DNA from: Xylaria sp. FL1777
Lineage: Eukaryota; Ascomycota; Sordariomycetes; Xylariales; Xylariaceae
Assembly (NCBI GenBank): GCA_022578965.1
Contig: MU400544.1
Span: 1-64,000, forward strand
Reading direction: 5' to 3'
DNA length: 64,000 bases
Shown: positions 36,501 through 48,141 of the stretch, piece by piece
Numbering within the stretch: the stretch's first letter is position 1
How the letters are laid out: each line of letters starts with the position of its first letter
Position numbers and translations under genes: made by a program
The notes under the pieces: generated by a model
What the model was told of the DNA's origin: nothing
Database searches by the model: none
Seen by the model: only the letters and a program-made list of their open reading frames with translations

Positions 36501-39500
36501 ATTTAGGTAAACAAAAGTAATAGTTATACTTAAACCTAAAAAATTAAAAAAAACTAAAAAAATAGCTAAAAAGTAGCATTTTATTGCGCTTATTTGCACA
36601 GTAAAAAAAGTGCTAAAAAAAAAGCTATATTACTATATAACAAAAGTAGTTAAGCAAAAGAGTTTTTTGCTAAACAACTAAATAAATAATAAACAAAACA
36701 AGTTAATAAATATAGCTATTAAATTAGTATTAAAAACAGCAAAAAAAGCAATTAGTAAAAAAAGTATAGCATTTTTGCTATAGTTAAACATTATAAAAGC
36801 TTTTAATATTATTAATAAAAAAAAAATAATATATATTTTATAATAAAAGGGCTTTTTTTTTTAAATAGTTATATAAGTAAACTTTTTTATATTAAACTAT
36901 ATAATGCGTTTTTGCTTTAATAAAGCAGTATTTTAGCTAATAGCACTAAAAGCTAAAGTTCTTTAAAAGTTTTTGCTTTTATTTCTTTTTTTCCTTTTAT
37001 ATATTTTAATACTTTATAATAATTTTGCTATACACTAAAAGCTAATAATAGTTAGTTTTGCTAATAATATTAATTTTATTATAGCAGACTTAAATATAAA
37101 GCAAAACTGCAAAGCTTTAAAAGCAGCATAAAAAATATATAAAAGCTAAGCAAAATAACATAAAATAAAGTTTGTACTACAAAAAAGCAAATTAATGCAT
37201 TTTTTTAGCAGCAAAACAGTATTTACATAAGTAGTACACCTTTTTAATGCAATAATATATTTAAAAAATAACATAAGGTTTTTAAAAGTATAGTTTAATA
37301 AAAATATAAAATAAAAAAAACATTTAATAAAGCTTAAAAAAAAACTAAGCATTTAATTATACGTAGTAATTAAGCTATAAAACTTTATATAAAGCAATAG
37401 TATAATAAAAGTAAAGCAAATATACATTATAATAGTATAAAGCATTTTAGTTTAAAGCATAATAACTTAACATAAAGATTTTAAAAAAAATAAAGCAAAA
37501 AGTATTATTAATTTATTAGTAGTAATTTAGAACAAATGTTTTAAATATGTAGCTAAAACCTTTAAAGCAACTAAAATAAAGCACTTAAAAACTAAAATAA
37601 AAATTTTTTTTATTAATTTATATTTTAGTAATAAAGCAGTAGCTTATAAGTACTACATAAAAAGCTTAGCAGCTAAAAAATTAATTTAAAAAGCAACAAA
37701 AAAAATTAAAATTTTTATTTAAAACATAAAAGCTTAAAGAACTAAAAACTAAATAAAAAGCAAACCTATAAGCAATAATAAAAGTATAGCTAAAAAAGAT
37801 TTAATGCTAGTTTTAAACTTTTAGCAAAAAAAGTAATTAAAAAAAAAAAAACTTAAAATTATACTAAAAAAAAAATAAATAAGCAAATAAAGCTAAACTA
37901 AAACAAGCAGTAGCTATTTAGTAATAGCTAAGCAAAAGCTTAGCAAAAATAAAGCTTTTAGAAAGTATAACAGATTATTAAAGCATAAAGCAGCTATAAT
38001 AATATAAATATGCACTAAAAAAATAAAGCTAAAGGCATTTTTGCATAAAAAAAAAGTTTTAAGCTTTTTTATACCTTTTTGCAAATATGCAAAAAAAAAA
38101 AAAACCTTTTAGCATATAGTTTTATATTATAACTTACTAAAAAACAAAAAAAAGCAGCTATAAAAAAGCTTTATAGCTAAGCTATTATAAATTAACAAAA
38201 ATTTATAACTAGCTATAAAAAAGCTTAAAGCTATAAGTAATATTACAAAGTAGCTACTTATTACTAATAGAATAGCAATATATAATAAAACAGTTAAAAT
38301 AAAAAAAGATAAAAAAAAAAGAAAAAAAGCAAAAAATAGGGAAAAAACTAGCAAAAAAAGCAAAAGTGCTTTTTTAAAGGTTTTAAAAAACAAAAAAAAA
38401 GCTTTTGTATGCTTTTTAGAAAAACAAAAAGTTTAAAAGCTTTAAAAAAAGTTCTTTTGCCTTTTAACTATTACTTTTTGTTTAGCAAGCTAATTAGTAA
38501 AAACTAGTTATTATAAAGTAAAAAAACTTTAAAATAGCAGCATAAACATTGTTGCATAAAGTTTTTATCTGGCTTTTTATACGGTTTTATTTATAGGTAC
38601 ACAGGTAAAAAAACCGCGCTATAAAGCAGCATAGCAAGTTATTAATAATAATAATAATAAATAGACTTAAATAATTTTTTAGCAAAATTATGTTTTTTTT
38701 AGTTAGCAAGCTTTATAACTTTAAGTTTATTTTTTTAAAAACGTTATTAAAGCAAATATTTAACTTTTTTAAAGTTATAAATAATAGTTTATTTAGTTAT
38801 ATTTTTTAAACTTTTAAACTAAATAGCACTTATTAATATAAAGTTAAATAATATACTTACTTTAAATTTTCTTAAAATTATAGCATTTTTATAATAAAAA
38901 CTTAGCAAATTAAGTTTATTAATATATTACGTTATTAATATATTGTTATAATATTTAAATAGTTTTAGCTTAAGCAAAATTTTGCTAAAACTATTATTAT
39001 TATAAACTACGTTATATTAGTTTTGCAAAAAACCTAGTAATAGCTTTAAGTTTTTAGCAAAATTACTTAAAAATAAAGTAATATAAGTAAAAAGCTAAGC
39101 AGTAAAATTAAAATATGCGTTAAAATAACTTGTTATACTTAAGTTAACATAAATATTCTAATATATATATTTACTTTATTATTTAAGTAATATAAATAGA
39201 TTTTATAAAGCTTTAGCATTTTAAAAGCTATTATAAGTTTATATATTTAATAATTTTTAGCTACTTAATATTATTAGCTAAAACAAATTATTTGCTAAAT
39301 ATAATAAAGTAAATAAAAATAAAAGTAAAAGCAATAAAACTAAAATTTATAAAAGCAAATTATTTGTAAAGCTAATATGCTTAAAAAATTATAGTAGCAA
39401 AAATAAAGCTATAACTAAAGCAATAAACTAAGTTAACAATTGCTAGAATTTTTTTGGAGTTTTTATTACTACTAAAATACAAGCTTAACTTTAAAATAAC

Positions 39501-41288
39501 TAAAATTTCTGTTTAACTTTACTTAATTAATTTAATACTATATAAGCTTACTGCTAAACTTTTATAGTAATAAAAAGTTTAAAATATTTAAATAATCTTA
39601 AAAAAATATTATTTATTATTTTATATATAATAGCTATATTTTGTAGTTTATTTATTTATAAATACTAGTATTAATATTATAGTTAAAATTGTTAAAAAAG
39701 TTCTAAAAGCAATAATTTATATTATAATAAATATTAAAATAAGTTTGCAAAATAATTAAACATATAGCTTATAAATAAAACTTAACAAATATTACTGCTT
39801 ATATTTTAAACAAAATTAAGCTATAAAAACTTCTTGTTATTAAAAGACGCTATTTTTTTATTTAATATAATAAATGCATAAAAAACAAAAAGCAATAATA
39901 TAATAAATAATATAGTAAATTCTTTAGCAAGTTTTTTTTATTAAACTTATTTAGCGCTAAAATAAAAAAACAGTAATAATTTTAATAATAAAATAAACAC
40001 TAAAAAAGTAATTATAATAAGCATAGCTATAGTAAACTTAGCAGGTTTAATTAAGCTAACAAATAGTAAATAAGCAAAGTTATTAATTAAAAAACGCAAA
40101 AATTATAAAGTAATTATAGCAAGTTTTAAAAGCATAACTAGTTATATTATAAGCAAAACAAAAAAAGCTATAGCAATAAAAAAAGCTTTAATACTATAAA
40201 CTAAACTAATAAATAAATTAATATAGTTTTTTTAGTTTACTATAAGCTTTATTATAGTTATTAAATAAAAAATAAATATATTAGCAATAATTTTTAATTT
40301 TTAATTAAATAAGTTAATTATTATTTGCTTTATTAAATAAGCAATTAATAAAAAAAATTGCAGTAATTTATTATTATTATTAAAAGGTTTTTGTTTATTA
40401 TTAGCAAGTATTTAATTATTAGCAATAAAAACTATAAGTTAAAATAAAAAAGCAAAAAAAAAAAATAAAGCAATTAATTAAGCTTATTAAAATTTAGCTT
40501 AAGCTTTAAATATAAATTGTTTTTTAAAGTTTTAAAAACAATTTAAAGATTTTTTTAGTTTTATTAGCAATAATAATAAATATAATCATACTTTAAAAAG
40601 CTTAAGTATTATTTTTAAAGATTTTAAATAATAAAAGCTATAAATAGTAAAGCAAGCATTAAAGTAACTTTACTAAAAGTTAAAAAATCTTTTAATTAAT
40701 TATAGCTTATTAATTTAATAGTAATATTATTGTTTTTTAGTTTAAATTAATATTATTTTTAAGCTATATTTAGCTAGTTTTAAATAAAATCTAAGTTTTA
40801 ATAAATAGCAAAACTATAATCGAAAAGTTTTTAATTAATAGTTTTAAAGCTTAGCAAAAAAGATCTTTAGATTTAAAAACAGCTAATTAAAGTTATATTA
40901 AACTGTTTTAATAAGCAAAAACGCTAAAACAATTATTAGCTACTATATTATAAATAGCAAAAGCACTAACAAAAAGCAAAAAGCGTACTAGCATTAAATA
41001 AAGCTCAATACACTATATATTTTATAATAGTCAAAACCTAAAAGTGTAATAAAACTAGCTAAATGGCTAGCCGAAGGTCTGGCCTACAAAGTGGTGGGCT
41101 ATAGTACACATATTGTAGGGCTATGGGCTAGGTGCTAGGTCATGTGACCTGACAAGCACCCCTATTTACAACCCCCTCATATAGTTCACTTCTGTAGACG
41201 CAGCACAGCTCATCTAAGTTATCACGTCGCACACTAAGTGCCTTAAGGATGTGTGATGTTGAAAAGTCCCAATCTAGAAACATTTGAT

Positions 41289-42468
41289 CTAAGTAGTCCG
41301 AGTTGTAGAGATGCTGTACCATTTTTTCTCCCCATTTCTAACCTGAAAGGCCACAGTCCCATCCTCTGCAAGTTTCTTGAGGACTTCCTCCGTGAGTGGT
41401 TCGACCGCCATGCGTCTGACCTCGTCATCCAGCTGGCCACCGTGCATCTCAGACACGAGCTCCTTGACCGTGACTCTGCCCTTTCGCGCGGGGTCGGCAT
41501 CCCTGAGCTTGTTCAGCGCCTGCAGGATCTGCATCTCGCGGCGGGTCTTGGACGATAGCTCGGCCTCGATCTTGCGAGGCAGATCTTGGATGGCCATGCC
41601 GTGGGCCGGGTATCCGATGCGGCAGCCGTGCGAGGCCATAGTACGCAGAGATGCCATCCACGAGCTTAGATGTTCGACAGCCGCCGTGCCGTGGCCCAAG
41701 ACGTTATCGCCTGTGAACATGGCGTTTTCCTCCTCTAGCACGAAGCACATGTGGTCGTGGGAATGGCCCGGGGCGTGGACGGCACGCACCGTTGCGCCCT
41801 CGACCTTGAAAACCTGCCCGTCCACGATTTCTCGCTGGCCTTTGCTCGGCGCGTTCTTGTAGATCGCGTTGGTTAGGCTTGGATACATTCGAACAAGGTC
41901 GGGAACCCCACCCGTATGGTCGCCATGCCAATGGGTAAGAAGGACACGAGAAAGAGCTATCTTGGAATCCGAGAGTGTTAAGGAGATGATATCAGCCCAC
42001 TCTGGGATCCCCTGACCGGTGTCGATAATAAGTCTCAGAGGCCCCGTACCCACGATATACGTGTTAGTGCCTTGGAGGGTGAACTAAGTCGCAGTTAGCT
42101 GTTACTGTTATCGTCGTCGCTTCTTTCCCCTCTTTTGCTGCTTTGATTTCTTCATAAAAATATAATATCACATTCCCCCCTCGCTTTGTCCTTTTTCGTT
42201 CCTTTTTTTTTTTTGGAAAAAAAAGGGGAAACAAAACTGGCTGACTCACCTTGCCGGCGTTTTGACCCAAAACACGGATCACTCGACTACTGATTTGTTC
42301 TACATCCGCAATATCGGGTAGATGTGACAGTTGAGACTCTAGAAAATCGTCAAAAGCGCAAATATTGAGCGCTTTGTTGATCTGGCGGTAGCCGCCCTTG
42401 TGTTTCTTGCCTGCCGGTTCATCCATATCGTGATAAGAGGTGCATTCGTCTTTGCTTAAAGCATACAT
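41289..42468 (-). CDS. Metallo-beta-lactamase-type thioesterase (atrochrysone carboxyl-ACP thioesterase family)
   Basis: In anthraquinone and related pathways this enzyme releases the polyketide from the ACP of a non-reducing synthase that lacks its own thioesterase. Exons on the minus strand are 42250-42468 and 41289-42083, giving 337 aa. An in-frame ATG at 42426 gives 323 aa. Motifs are YRQINKALNICAFDDFLES at the N-terminus, VEQISSRVIRVLGQNAGK joined by splicing to FTLQGTNTYIVGTG, DTGQG, the zinc motif THWHGDH (His124, His126, Asp128, His129), PGHSHDHMCF, and FTGDNVLGHG. A C-terminal winged-helix-like part follows. The opening NICAFDDFLES segment is typical of the polyketide-cluster subfamily rather than general LACTB2 proteins. 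The 166-nt intron has long T and A runs. The gene ends about 240 bp from the AT island edge. Confidence 0.88.
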
Positions 42469-44193
42469 ATCAACAGTTCAACCATATAAATAGGTACCAG
42501 CGATCCCGACAGGGATCTTCGGAAATGTCGGTGTTACCCCAGCCCTAGAAGCTGAATGAATCCTGATCTTACCCGATACCTATAGAGTATTACCCGAACA
42601 CCTACTCCGAGGTGAAACGTAACACAAAGCCTGACTATGGTCGGGACATGGAGAAGGAGAGACATTAGTGTCCGCCGATCTCGCCCTTTTCGTCGTGCAT
42701 AAAACTCCTGTCATCATCCAATCTGACCGCATTAGAGAATGCATAGCCCTATAGCATTTCTAGATCTGTTATGCAAGGTGTCAGATTCGCAAAACCACTA
42801 CCTCGGGGAGAAAACCTGAGGCATTAAAGCGGTGTAGGTGGTGTAAGGGTAAGTACAGAATGACATACAAGGGAAGAAAAGGCACGCAGAGCAATGAAAG
42901 ATGCACTTCTTACTGAAATGGAGTAAGGATACAAGGAAATAGGTTACAGCGTACGATTCCGAGTATGCTCTAGTAATCAATGGATAGGGGGAGAAGTGAT
43001 CTAATAGAACGCAATAAATTGAAGCTAATTGTAAGGACTGACTGCTAAAGCTGGGTATTTTTCGTAACAGAAGCCATCGCGAGAAAGAAAAGAGAACAAA
43101 ACCATAAATTTATTTGGGAGTATAACTAAGCCTAACTAGCCATCCACTTCACTCTACTAAATCACGACATAATCTTATGAGACATTCTATTTTGTTATGG
43201 CTCAAAGTTTTTAGAGAGGAGTCCATTCGTTTTATGCTGATCATGCAGTAGCCTACTTATTTAAACTGGTCGTACTTCCATTCATAGCACATAGAATAGC
43301 CAATCTTCAAGCCCAAGAGATCGAGAGTCCCTATTCTAAAGACTTTCTCTCCATTTTCACAGCCGCAAACTTAGAAGGCATCCCCTGAGTTTACTTCTCG
43401 GGCACTTACAGAAAAACAGCGAAGTTTATTCAACGTTTCAATTAGGACTATACTACATCTCCTCCACAGCATGTGTTTATGTCTATATTGTTGAGCTTGG
43501 CGTTCAAGAAGTCAGATAAATTCTAGACGCAAGTGCAGTTGGTCATATCAAGCTGCCGGACAGGATAGCTTCTCCCGGTGATACTGGCGGACAAAGAGAA
43601 TTCGGGAGGACTATAAGATTCTAAAAAGAATGTAGAGAGAAGTATATAATGCCTGAATTTATCTCGACTGCAGTATTTAAGTTTTACTTGGGGCTGTAAT
43701 TAGTACGTTTACAACCTGGATAGATGTTCCGTATCTCCTCTATGCACCGTCCTACCAACATAAACGATTATCAAGAATTATTCCATGATGTGCGACGACA
43801 CCTAATTCACACTAAAAAAGCTTGGAAGTGATATCTAAATGTTACCAACCCTCTTTATACTGGCAATAAATTGCTGAAAAATGAATTCAACCCTCCGATG
43901 ACCGTTTATGTGGCCCCGCTCGGCTACCGAAGCATCGCTCCTATCGTATAAGCAGAATGTAGATCGAGCTTATTGTGCATTGAAATTCATTCGTGTCTCA
44001 TGCATTATTACCTTTGAGGCGCACATGGAATCCCGACGGAATCGAAACTCGACCCGAAGGTCGGGGTTCGTCGTGCATGGCGTTTCCGTTGACTCAGCCC
44101 GTCATCATGAAATTTCAAATAAATTGCGGTTCATACCCCGAAGATGACACTCCGTGCTGAATCTATCTCCTTCGCCACATTACGAAAAAAAAA
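42469..44193. other. Divergent intergenic region between thioesterase and decarboxylase genes
   Basis: About 1.7 kb lies between divergently transcribed cluster genes, so it presumably carries both promoters. No coding frame is recognised. It is wide for a bidirectional promoter and may have lost a gene. Confidence 0.55.
42503..42516. promoter_or_regulatory. Inverted repeat ATCCC-N4-GGGAT upstream of the thioesterase gene
   Basis: A 5-bp inverted repeat separated by GACA lies 35-48 bp upstream of the thioesterase ATG. The spacing suits a dimeric regulator site or a small 5'-leader hairpin. Function is not established. Confidence 0.3.
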
Positions 44194-44718
44194 ATGGCTG
44201 AAGAACTAGAAATCCCTCAGCCTCCTAGCGACGGCTCTGATAACCAGTTTCTCTGCTTGACCATCTGTGGGTATAAGCGCCCTGGTATGAGCGAGGAAGA
44301 CTACAGAAACCACATGACCAAAGTGTCTGCACCTATGACGAAAGACTTGATGGTGAAGTACGGAGTAAAACGATGGACCATGGTAAGGCTTTCAGTTCGC
44401 AGAGTATTGCTTTGATCTCGACTCTTGTACATGTATTCTAACTGCAATAAGATCCACAACACCAGTGACACGCGGCATCTCATGAACCGTCTGTACGACC
44501 ATCAAATGGCCAACTTGGCAGACTTCGACTGCTTCAGCCAGGTCGTCTTCAAGAGTGTAGACGACTACAAGCGAATGAAGGATGACCCTTGGTATAAACA
44601 GCACCTTGTCGGTGACCACGAGAAGTTTGCGGATACTAAGAAGAGCATGATGACGATTGGATGGATCACTGAGTTCATTAGGGATGGGGAGGTAGTAGAT
44701 GGGATGAAGGACTGCTAG
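44194..44718 (+). CDS. EthD-domain decarboxylase (TpcK/GedI-like)
   Basis: Members decarboxylate atrochrysone carboxylic acid on the way to emodin anthrone. Exons are 44194-44382 and 44452-44718, giving 151 aa. The fold is a ferredoxin-like alpha/beta dimer: [20 protein letters not shown] for the first strand and helix, then [23 protein letters not shown], spliced to [40 protein letters not shown] and [12 protein letters not shown] are the conserved EthD segments. The intron has a GTAAGG donor and a CTAAC branch site eight bases before the acceptor. Neighbouring anthrone oxygenase and thioesterase genes support this pathway assignment. Confidence 0.85.
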
Positions 44719-45456
44719 AAAACGAAGCAATCTGGGCGTGATAATCCTGTCTATCACAGGTAGTTAGATAGGTCCTTATACCTCCGCTTATACAATGGCT
44801 TCGGTCTTCGGAAATTCAACTGGCACCGTCTGCGTCACCTTAATGGGTTGAGACTCAAGGAGTCCTTGGTTCCGTACATAAGAAATTCCCATGACAGCAT
44901 CATTTACGACGTAACAACAACTGCAGTAATCTGTTTAACCACTCATTTAGCATTATGAACCCGAAGCCCGTAACCGCATTGCAGGTGGAGCTTGGGGTTC
45001 CACAGGCTCACGACTTGTAGACTTATACACGCGTACTGCAATGGAGTGAGGAAACTATAAGGAGTTTATCCCCACTCTGAATACAACGAGATAGGCTATA
45101 ACCTACGCATTCAAGTAAATAAATTAACTATAACATAGGGAATAGAACGATTAAAAAGAACGCAATCGATTGAGGTTCATAACTTGTTGCTAACTGCCCT
45201 GCCTTGCTTCTTTTTCCTTCGTATGAAAGTCCAGCGCAATAAAGAGTGTTGCTATACTCTCCTTCTGGCTGTATGTCGAAGCCAGACCTGTTCATTCAGG
45301 CGTTAATTAGCCTTTCATTCCACCCATTCTACTTCAGTGCTCTCGTGAGTTCAAGGTATACAAGGCTTAAGAATCGTTAGATTTTTTTTAAAGAGCCTAG
45401 TACTGGAACAGGACACCGCATCGAAGAGCTCTGCAGAATCACGAGCCTTCGCCGCC
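44719..45456. other. Intergenic region between decarboxylase and anthrone oxygenase
   Basis: About 740 bp has no recognisable gene. It carries the 3' flank of the decarboxylase and the presumed promoter of the oxygenase. Confidence 0.6.
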
Positions 45457-46013
45457 ATGTCTCTAACAACGATCCGCGCCACTGCCGTGATAACCGGATC
45501 ACTTCTGTCAGGTACGTGTCGATTGATCTCACCTATGATAGGCAAATTACCGATTTTAGGGCCTAATATGGAATCTGTCTAGGCGCGATGATGTCACTAT
45601 CCGTTGTGGCTGTTCCGGTAATGGTAGACACTGCCGACCACGCGCCGCTCCTATTCCGCCAATGGGCTCGCATGTACTACTACGGGCATCAGATTATGCC
45701 CTCAATGGGTATCGCAACACTAGTCCTATATATAAACGCGGCCATGAAGGGATACAGTATGAAGAAACCTTGGGGCATGCTAGCCATGGCGGGAGTCACA
45801 ACCGTATGCATGGTCCCTTTTACTTGGATTGTGATGGCGCCCGGAAACGATAACCTGTTCCGCTTGGAAGCGGCAAGCAAGACAAAGTCCACGACGGTAG
45901 ATTTCAACGAAGCAAAGGGCTTGTTGGTGACCTGGGCGTGGCTTCATTTCGTGAGGACGTTGTTTCCACTGGCTGGCACGATCATGGGGACCGTTGAAAT
46001 GCTACGGGCGTAG
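45457..46013 (+). CDS. Anthrone oxygenase (DUF1772; GedH/TpcL/HypC-like)
   Basis: This small membrane enzyme oxidises emodin anthrone (or a similar anthrone) to the anthraquinone without a known cofactor. Exons are 45457-45511 and 45583-46013, giving 161 aa. Four hydrophobic segments are visible: ATAVITGSLLSGAMMSLSVV, IMPSMGIATLVLYINAAM, GMLAMAGVTTVCMVPFTWIV, and LVTWAWLHFVRTLFPLAG. The family features GHQIMPSMG, the APGNDNLFRLE loop and the WLHFVRTLFPLAG segment are present. The start fits the first in-frame ATG in a CGCCATGT context, and splicing forms a Gly codon. It is the third anthraquinone-type gene in 4.7 kb, on the same strand as the decarboxylase. Confidence 0.88.
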
Positions 46014-47127
46014 CTAATAATCTGCTACGAAAGAAATAGCCCGAGTCTGCGACTAGATGTCGACTCTATATTAGCACTGGTGCAGTAAATAGGGCGAGGC
46101 ATAATTGAGAGCTTAATAGGGATCGGCTACATGACGGATGATGGGGCTAGGGTGATCCGTAATCACTCATGCCCATATTGGTCTATATGTGGCAAAGCGT
46201 GTAATTATTTAGAACAAATCATCGAATAGCTGCCTGGACTCTAAAAGTGATTAAAGTGCTTTCTTGAATTGTACTCTGAACATTCAATAACTCTCCACTA
46301 AATTCTATCAAACAACTATCATCCTATTCTCTCCTTTCTCTACTAGCTAAAATACTGAATATCTCTAGTCTCTTGCATAATAAAGTAACAGTTGACGAAA
46401 TTCTTGTAAGAACGGGTTAGAATTACTTACAAACAACACTATATTTTGCAAGCCAAGCTGACTAAACAAATGCAGTCGTGAAAACGATGACAAAGGTAAA
46501 CAGAGCCTCTCAGGAACCCTAGTCTTCCAGATATCATATTCTAGTAGCAGTACGCAGCCAGCTATTTGCAGTGATGATCTAATCCTCTGACATAATACCT
46601 TTAGGTTTACTAGAGTATACGTGATATAGTATCGAGGTTTTGGTGGCTCCTCTCCCGTGACAATGACATCTATTACCATACCGCCTCCTGTTCTATGATC
46701 GTAGCTACTAAAGCAGGGAGAGGGCTATCACAACATTTAGGAACGGATAAACCAGTACAGAACGACATCAAATGTACCCCAACGTGCTTCGACTCTGACT
46801 CTTACGTGTGTATCAATTGTTCTATACGGTGGGCCCTCAGGGGCTGAGCAGATCTGCGCACCTTCATCTGGGCTTTGAGCCCTTGGCATTTGGGCTTGGA
46901 CCTTCAGCCCAAGGCCTTTCACGATTTCGGAGAGCGTAGACATATCCGTAGGCCCGAGGCTAACCTCCCACTGACTTGAATTATAATAATGCAGCATCTC
47001 TAATCATTGACCATGAGTGATTGTTCTACAAGCCTAGCACGGATTACTAGCTTTGTGGTTTTATTAATTGCTTGAAACTCGACAGCATCTACTCAGCTAT
47101 TCAGTTAATCGTTGACAAGTAAACAAC
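46014..47127. other. Intergenic region
   Basis: About 1.1 kb has no recognised gene. 46,830-46,920 has repeated GGGCTT/AGCCC words (GGGCTTTGAGCCC, GGGCTTGG, AGCCCAAGG) that can form small hairpins. Confidence 0.55.
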
Positions 47128-48141
47128 ATGCACTTACGCAGAAAAGGGGCGACGATGTGCGGCATACTGGCCATGTGTCCTCCGCTGGTCTCAGCTACCA
47201 CGCTGTACATGTCGCCTAGCGGCAGCGACAACAACAGCGGTGCCAGCGCGACAAACGCCCTGAAAACCCTCAAAGGGGTGCTTGCCAAGGTCACGGCAAC
47301 CAAGCCTGCCGATGCGGTGGACATCGTGGTAGCCGAAGGCACGTTTGCCAGCCAGTCGGTGACCTGGACTTACTTCAACGGCCAGCCCATCACCTTCGCA
47401 CCGGCCACAGGCGCCGCAACAAAGCCGGTATTCGACGGCGAGGGCTCCGGCCTGACGTGGTTCACGATGGGAGACAGCGCCGACGCCACGGTACCCACAA
47501 ATCTGCATTTCATCGGGCTCGCCGTGACCAACTACTGGCTAGGTCTGGACCTGGGACGTGACAAGGCGCCGGGCAACAGTTTCAACTCGGTGCGCGATAT
47601 GCTGTTCGAGCGCGTCGGCGCCTTGTACACCCACGGGCTCCCCAACCCGAAAGGCTACGCCGCGCTGCGCCTGCGCCAATCCAGCAACAACACGATTGCG
47701 GGCAACCGCTTCCACGGCGTCAAGAACTCTGACGCGGCGGATAGCGATGGCGACGGCGTGAAGGAGGACCTTACGGGCTATATTCATGCTATCTACGCGG
47801 CGCACAACGCGCGGGGTAATATTATAACGGACAATGAGTTCAACCAGGTGACGGGCGACGCGGTGCGCACGCGCGACGGTTCGGACGACAACCTGATTGA
47901 GGGAAACCGGTTTATCACGGCAGGCAAGTACTCGGCGTATTCGGACTGGATCGCCGACACGGGGGATGAATGCCCTTCGCGCGGCAACCGCTTCAAGGAC
48001 AACACGGTGGCCGACGGCTATTTCGGTCCGTTCAAGACGGGCTTTGTCACGCATGTCTATGGGCCGGATGACCGTTGCTCCGACGGGAACGGGGGACTAT
48101 TACCGCCCCGCATCGTCGAAACGGGTACTGTGTTGCAGTGA
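47128..48141 (+). CDS. Secreted right-handed beta-helix protein (pectate-lyase-like fold)
   Basis: This is a single-exon protein of 337 aa, probably secreted. A basic start followed by a hydrophobic stretch ends LVSA before TTLYMSPSGSDNNSG, an opening typical of bacterial and some fungal beta-helix polysaccharide lyases and related proteins. Rungs with Asn ladders repeat through the body: NNTIAGNRFHGV, GNIITDNEFNQVTGDAV, DNLIEGNRFITAG, GNRFKDNTVADG. An acidic SDADGD-like calcium-type loop occurs at DSDGDGV. I cannot see a lyase catalytic motif, so substrate is unassigned. The gene is intronless and clearly GC-richer than both flanks, with bacterial-looking codon use, so horizontal transfer is plausible. 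The protein ends at GTVLQ with no C-terminal anchor. Confidence 0.8.
   Translation: MHLRRKGATMCGILAMCPPLVSATTLYMSPSGSDNNSGASATNALKTLKGVLAKVTATKPADAVDIVVAEGTFASQSVTWTYFNGQPITFAPATGAATKPVFDGEGSGLTWFTMGDSADATVPTNLHFIGLAVTNYWLGLDLGRDKAPGNSFNSVRDMLFERVGALYTHGLPNPKGYAALRLRQSSNNTIAGNRFHGVKNSDAADSDGDGVKEDLTGYIHAIYAAHNARGNIITDNEFNQVTGDAVRTRDGSDDNLIEGNRFITAGKYSAYSDWIADTGDECPSRGNRFKDNTVADGYFGPFKTGFVTHVYGPDDRCSDGNGGLLPPRIVETGTVLQ

Larger units (their letters stand above)
22090..41050. repeat. 19-kb AT-rich RIP-saturated transposon island
   Basis: Nearly 19 kb is almost pure A/T, with stops in every frame and no readable gene. Residual G and C sit mostly in GpC (and ApC/GpT). Edges are abrupt at about 22,090 and 41,050. 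Strand texture changes inside: about 25,900-31,700 is T-rich on the plus strand and about 33,700-38,500 is A-rich, so at least two elements of opposite orientation are probably nested or adjacent. An LTR-like pair at 24,746 and 31,963 supports a transposon origin. RIP is inferred from composition and from transition-only differences between repeat copies. Confidence 0.9.

Noticed and set aside
37146..38393. Minus-strand open frames of 68 and 88 codons in the AT island
   Set aside because: They read as Phe/Leu/Ile-rich low-complexity sequence expected from A-rich plus-strand DNA, with no family motif.
22090..41050. A degraded polyketide synthase hidden in the AT island
   Set aside because: It would explain the orphan cluster, but saturation has removed all readable codons. 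The visible repeats point to transposons, and I see no KS or AT motif.
22090..41050. Mitochondrial DNA insertion as the source of the AT-rich sequence
   Set aside because: No mitochondrial gene or rRNA is readable, and the transition-only LTR pair fits RIP of a nuclear transposon better.
46737..46997. 86-codon minus-strand frame before the beta-helix gene
   Set aside because: No recognisable domain; repeated GGGCTT words make it look repetitive instead of coding.
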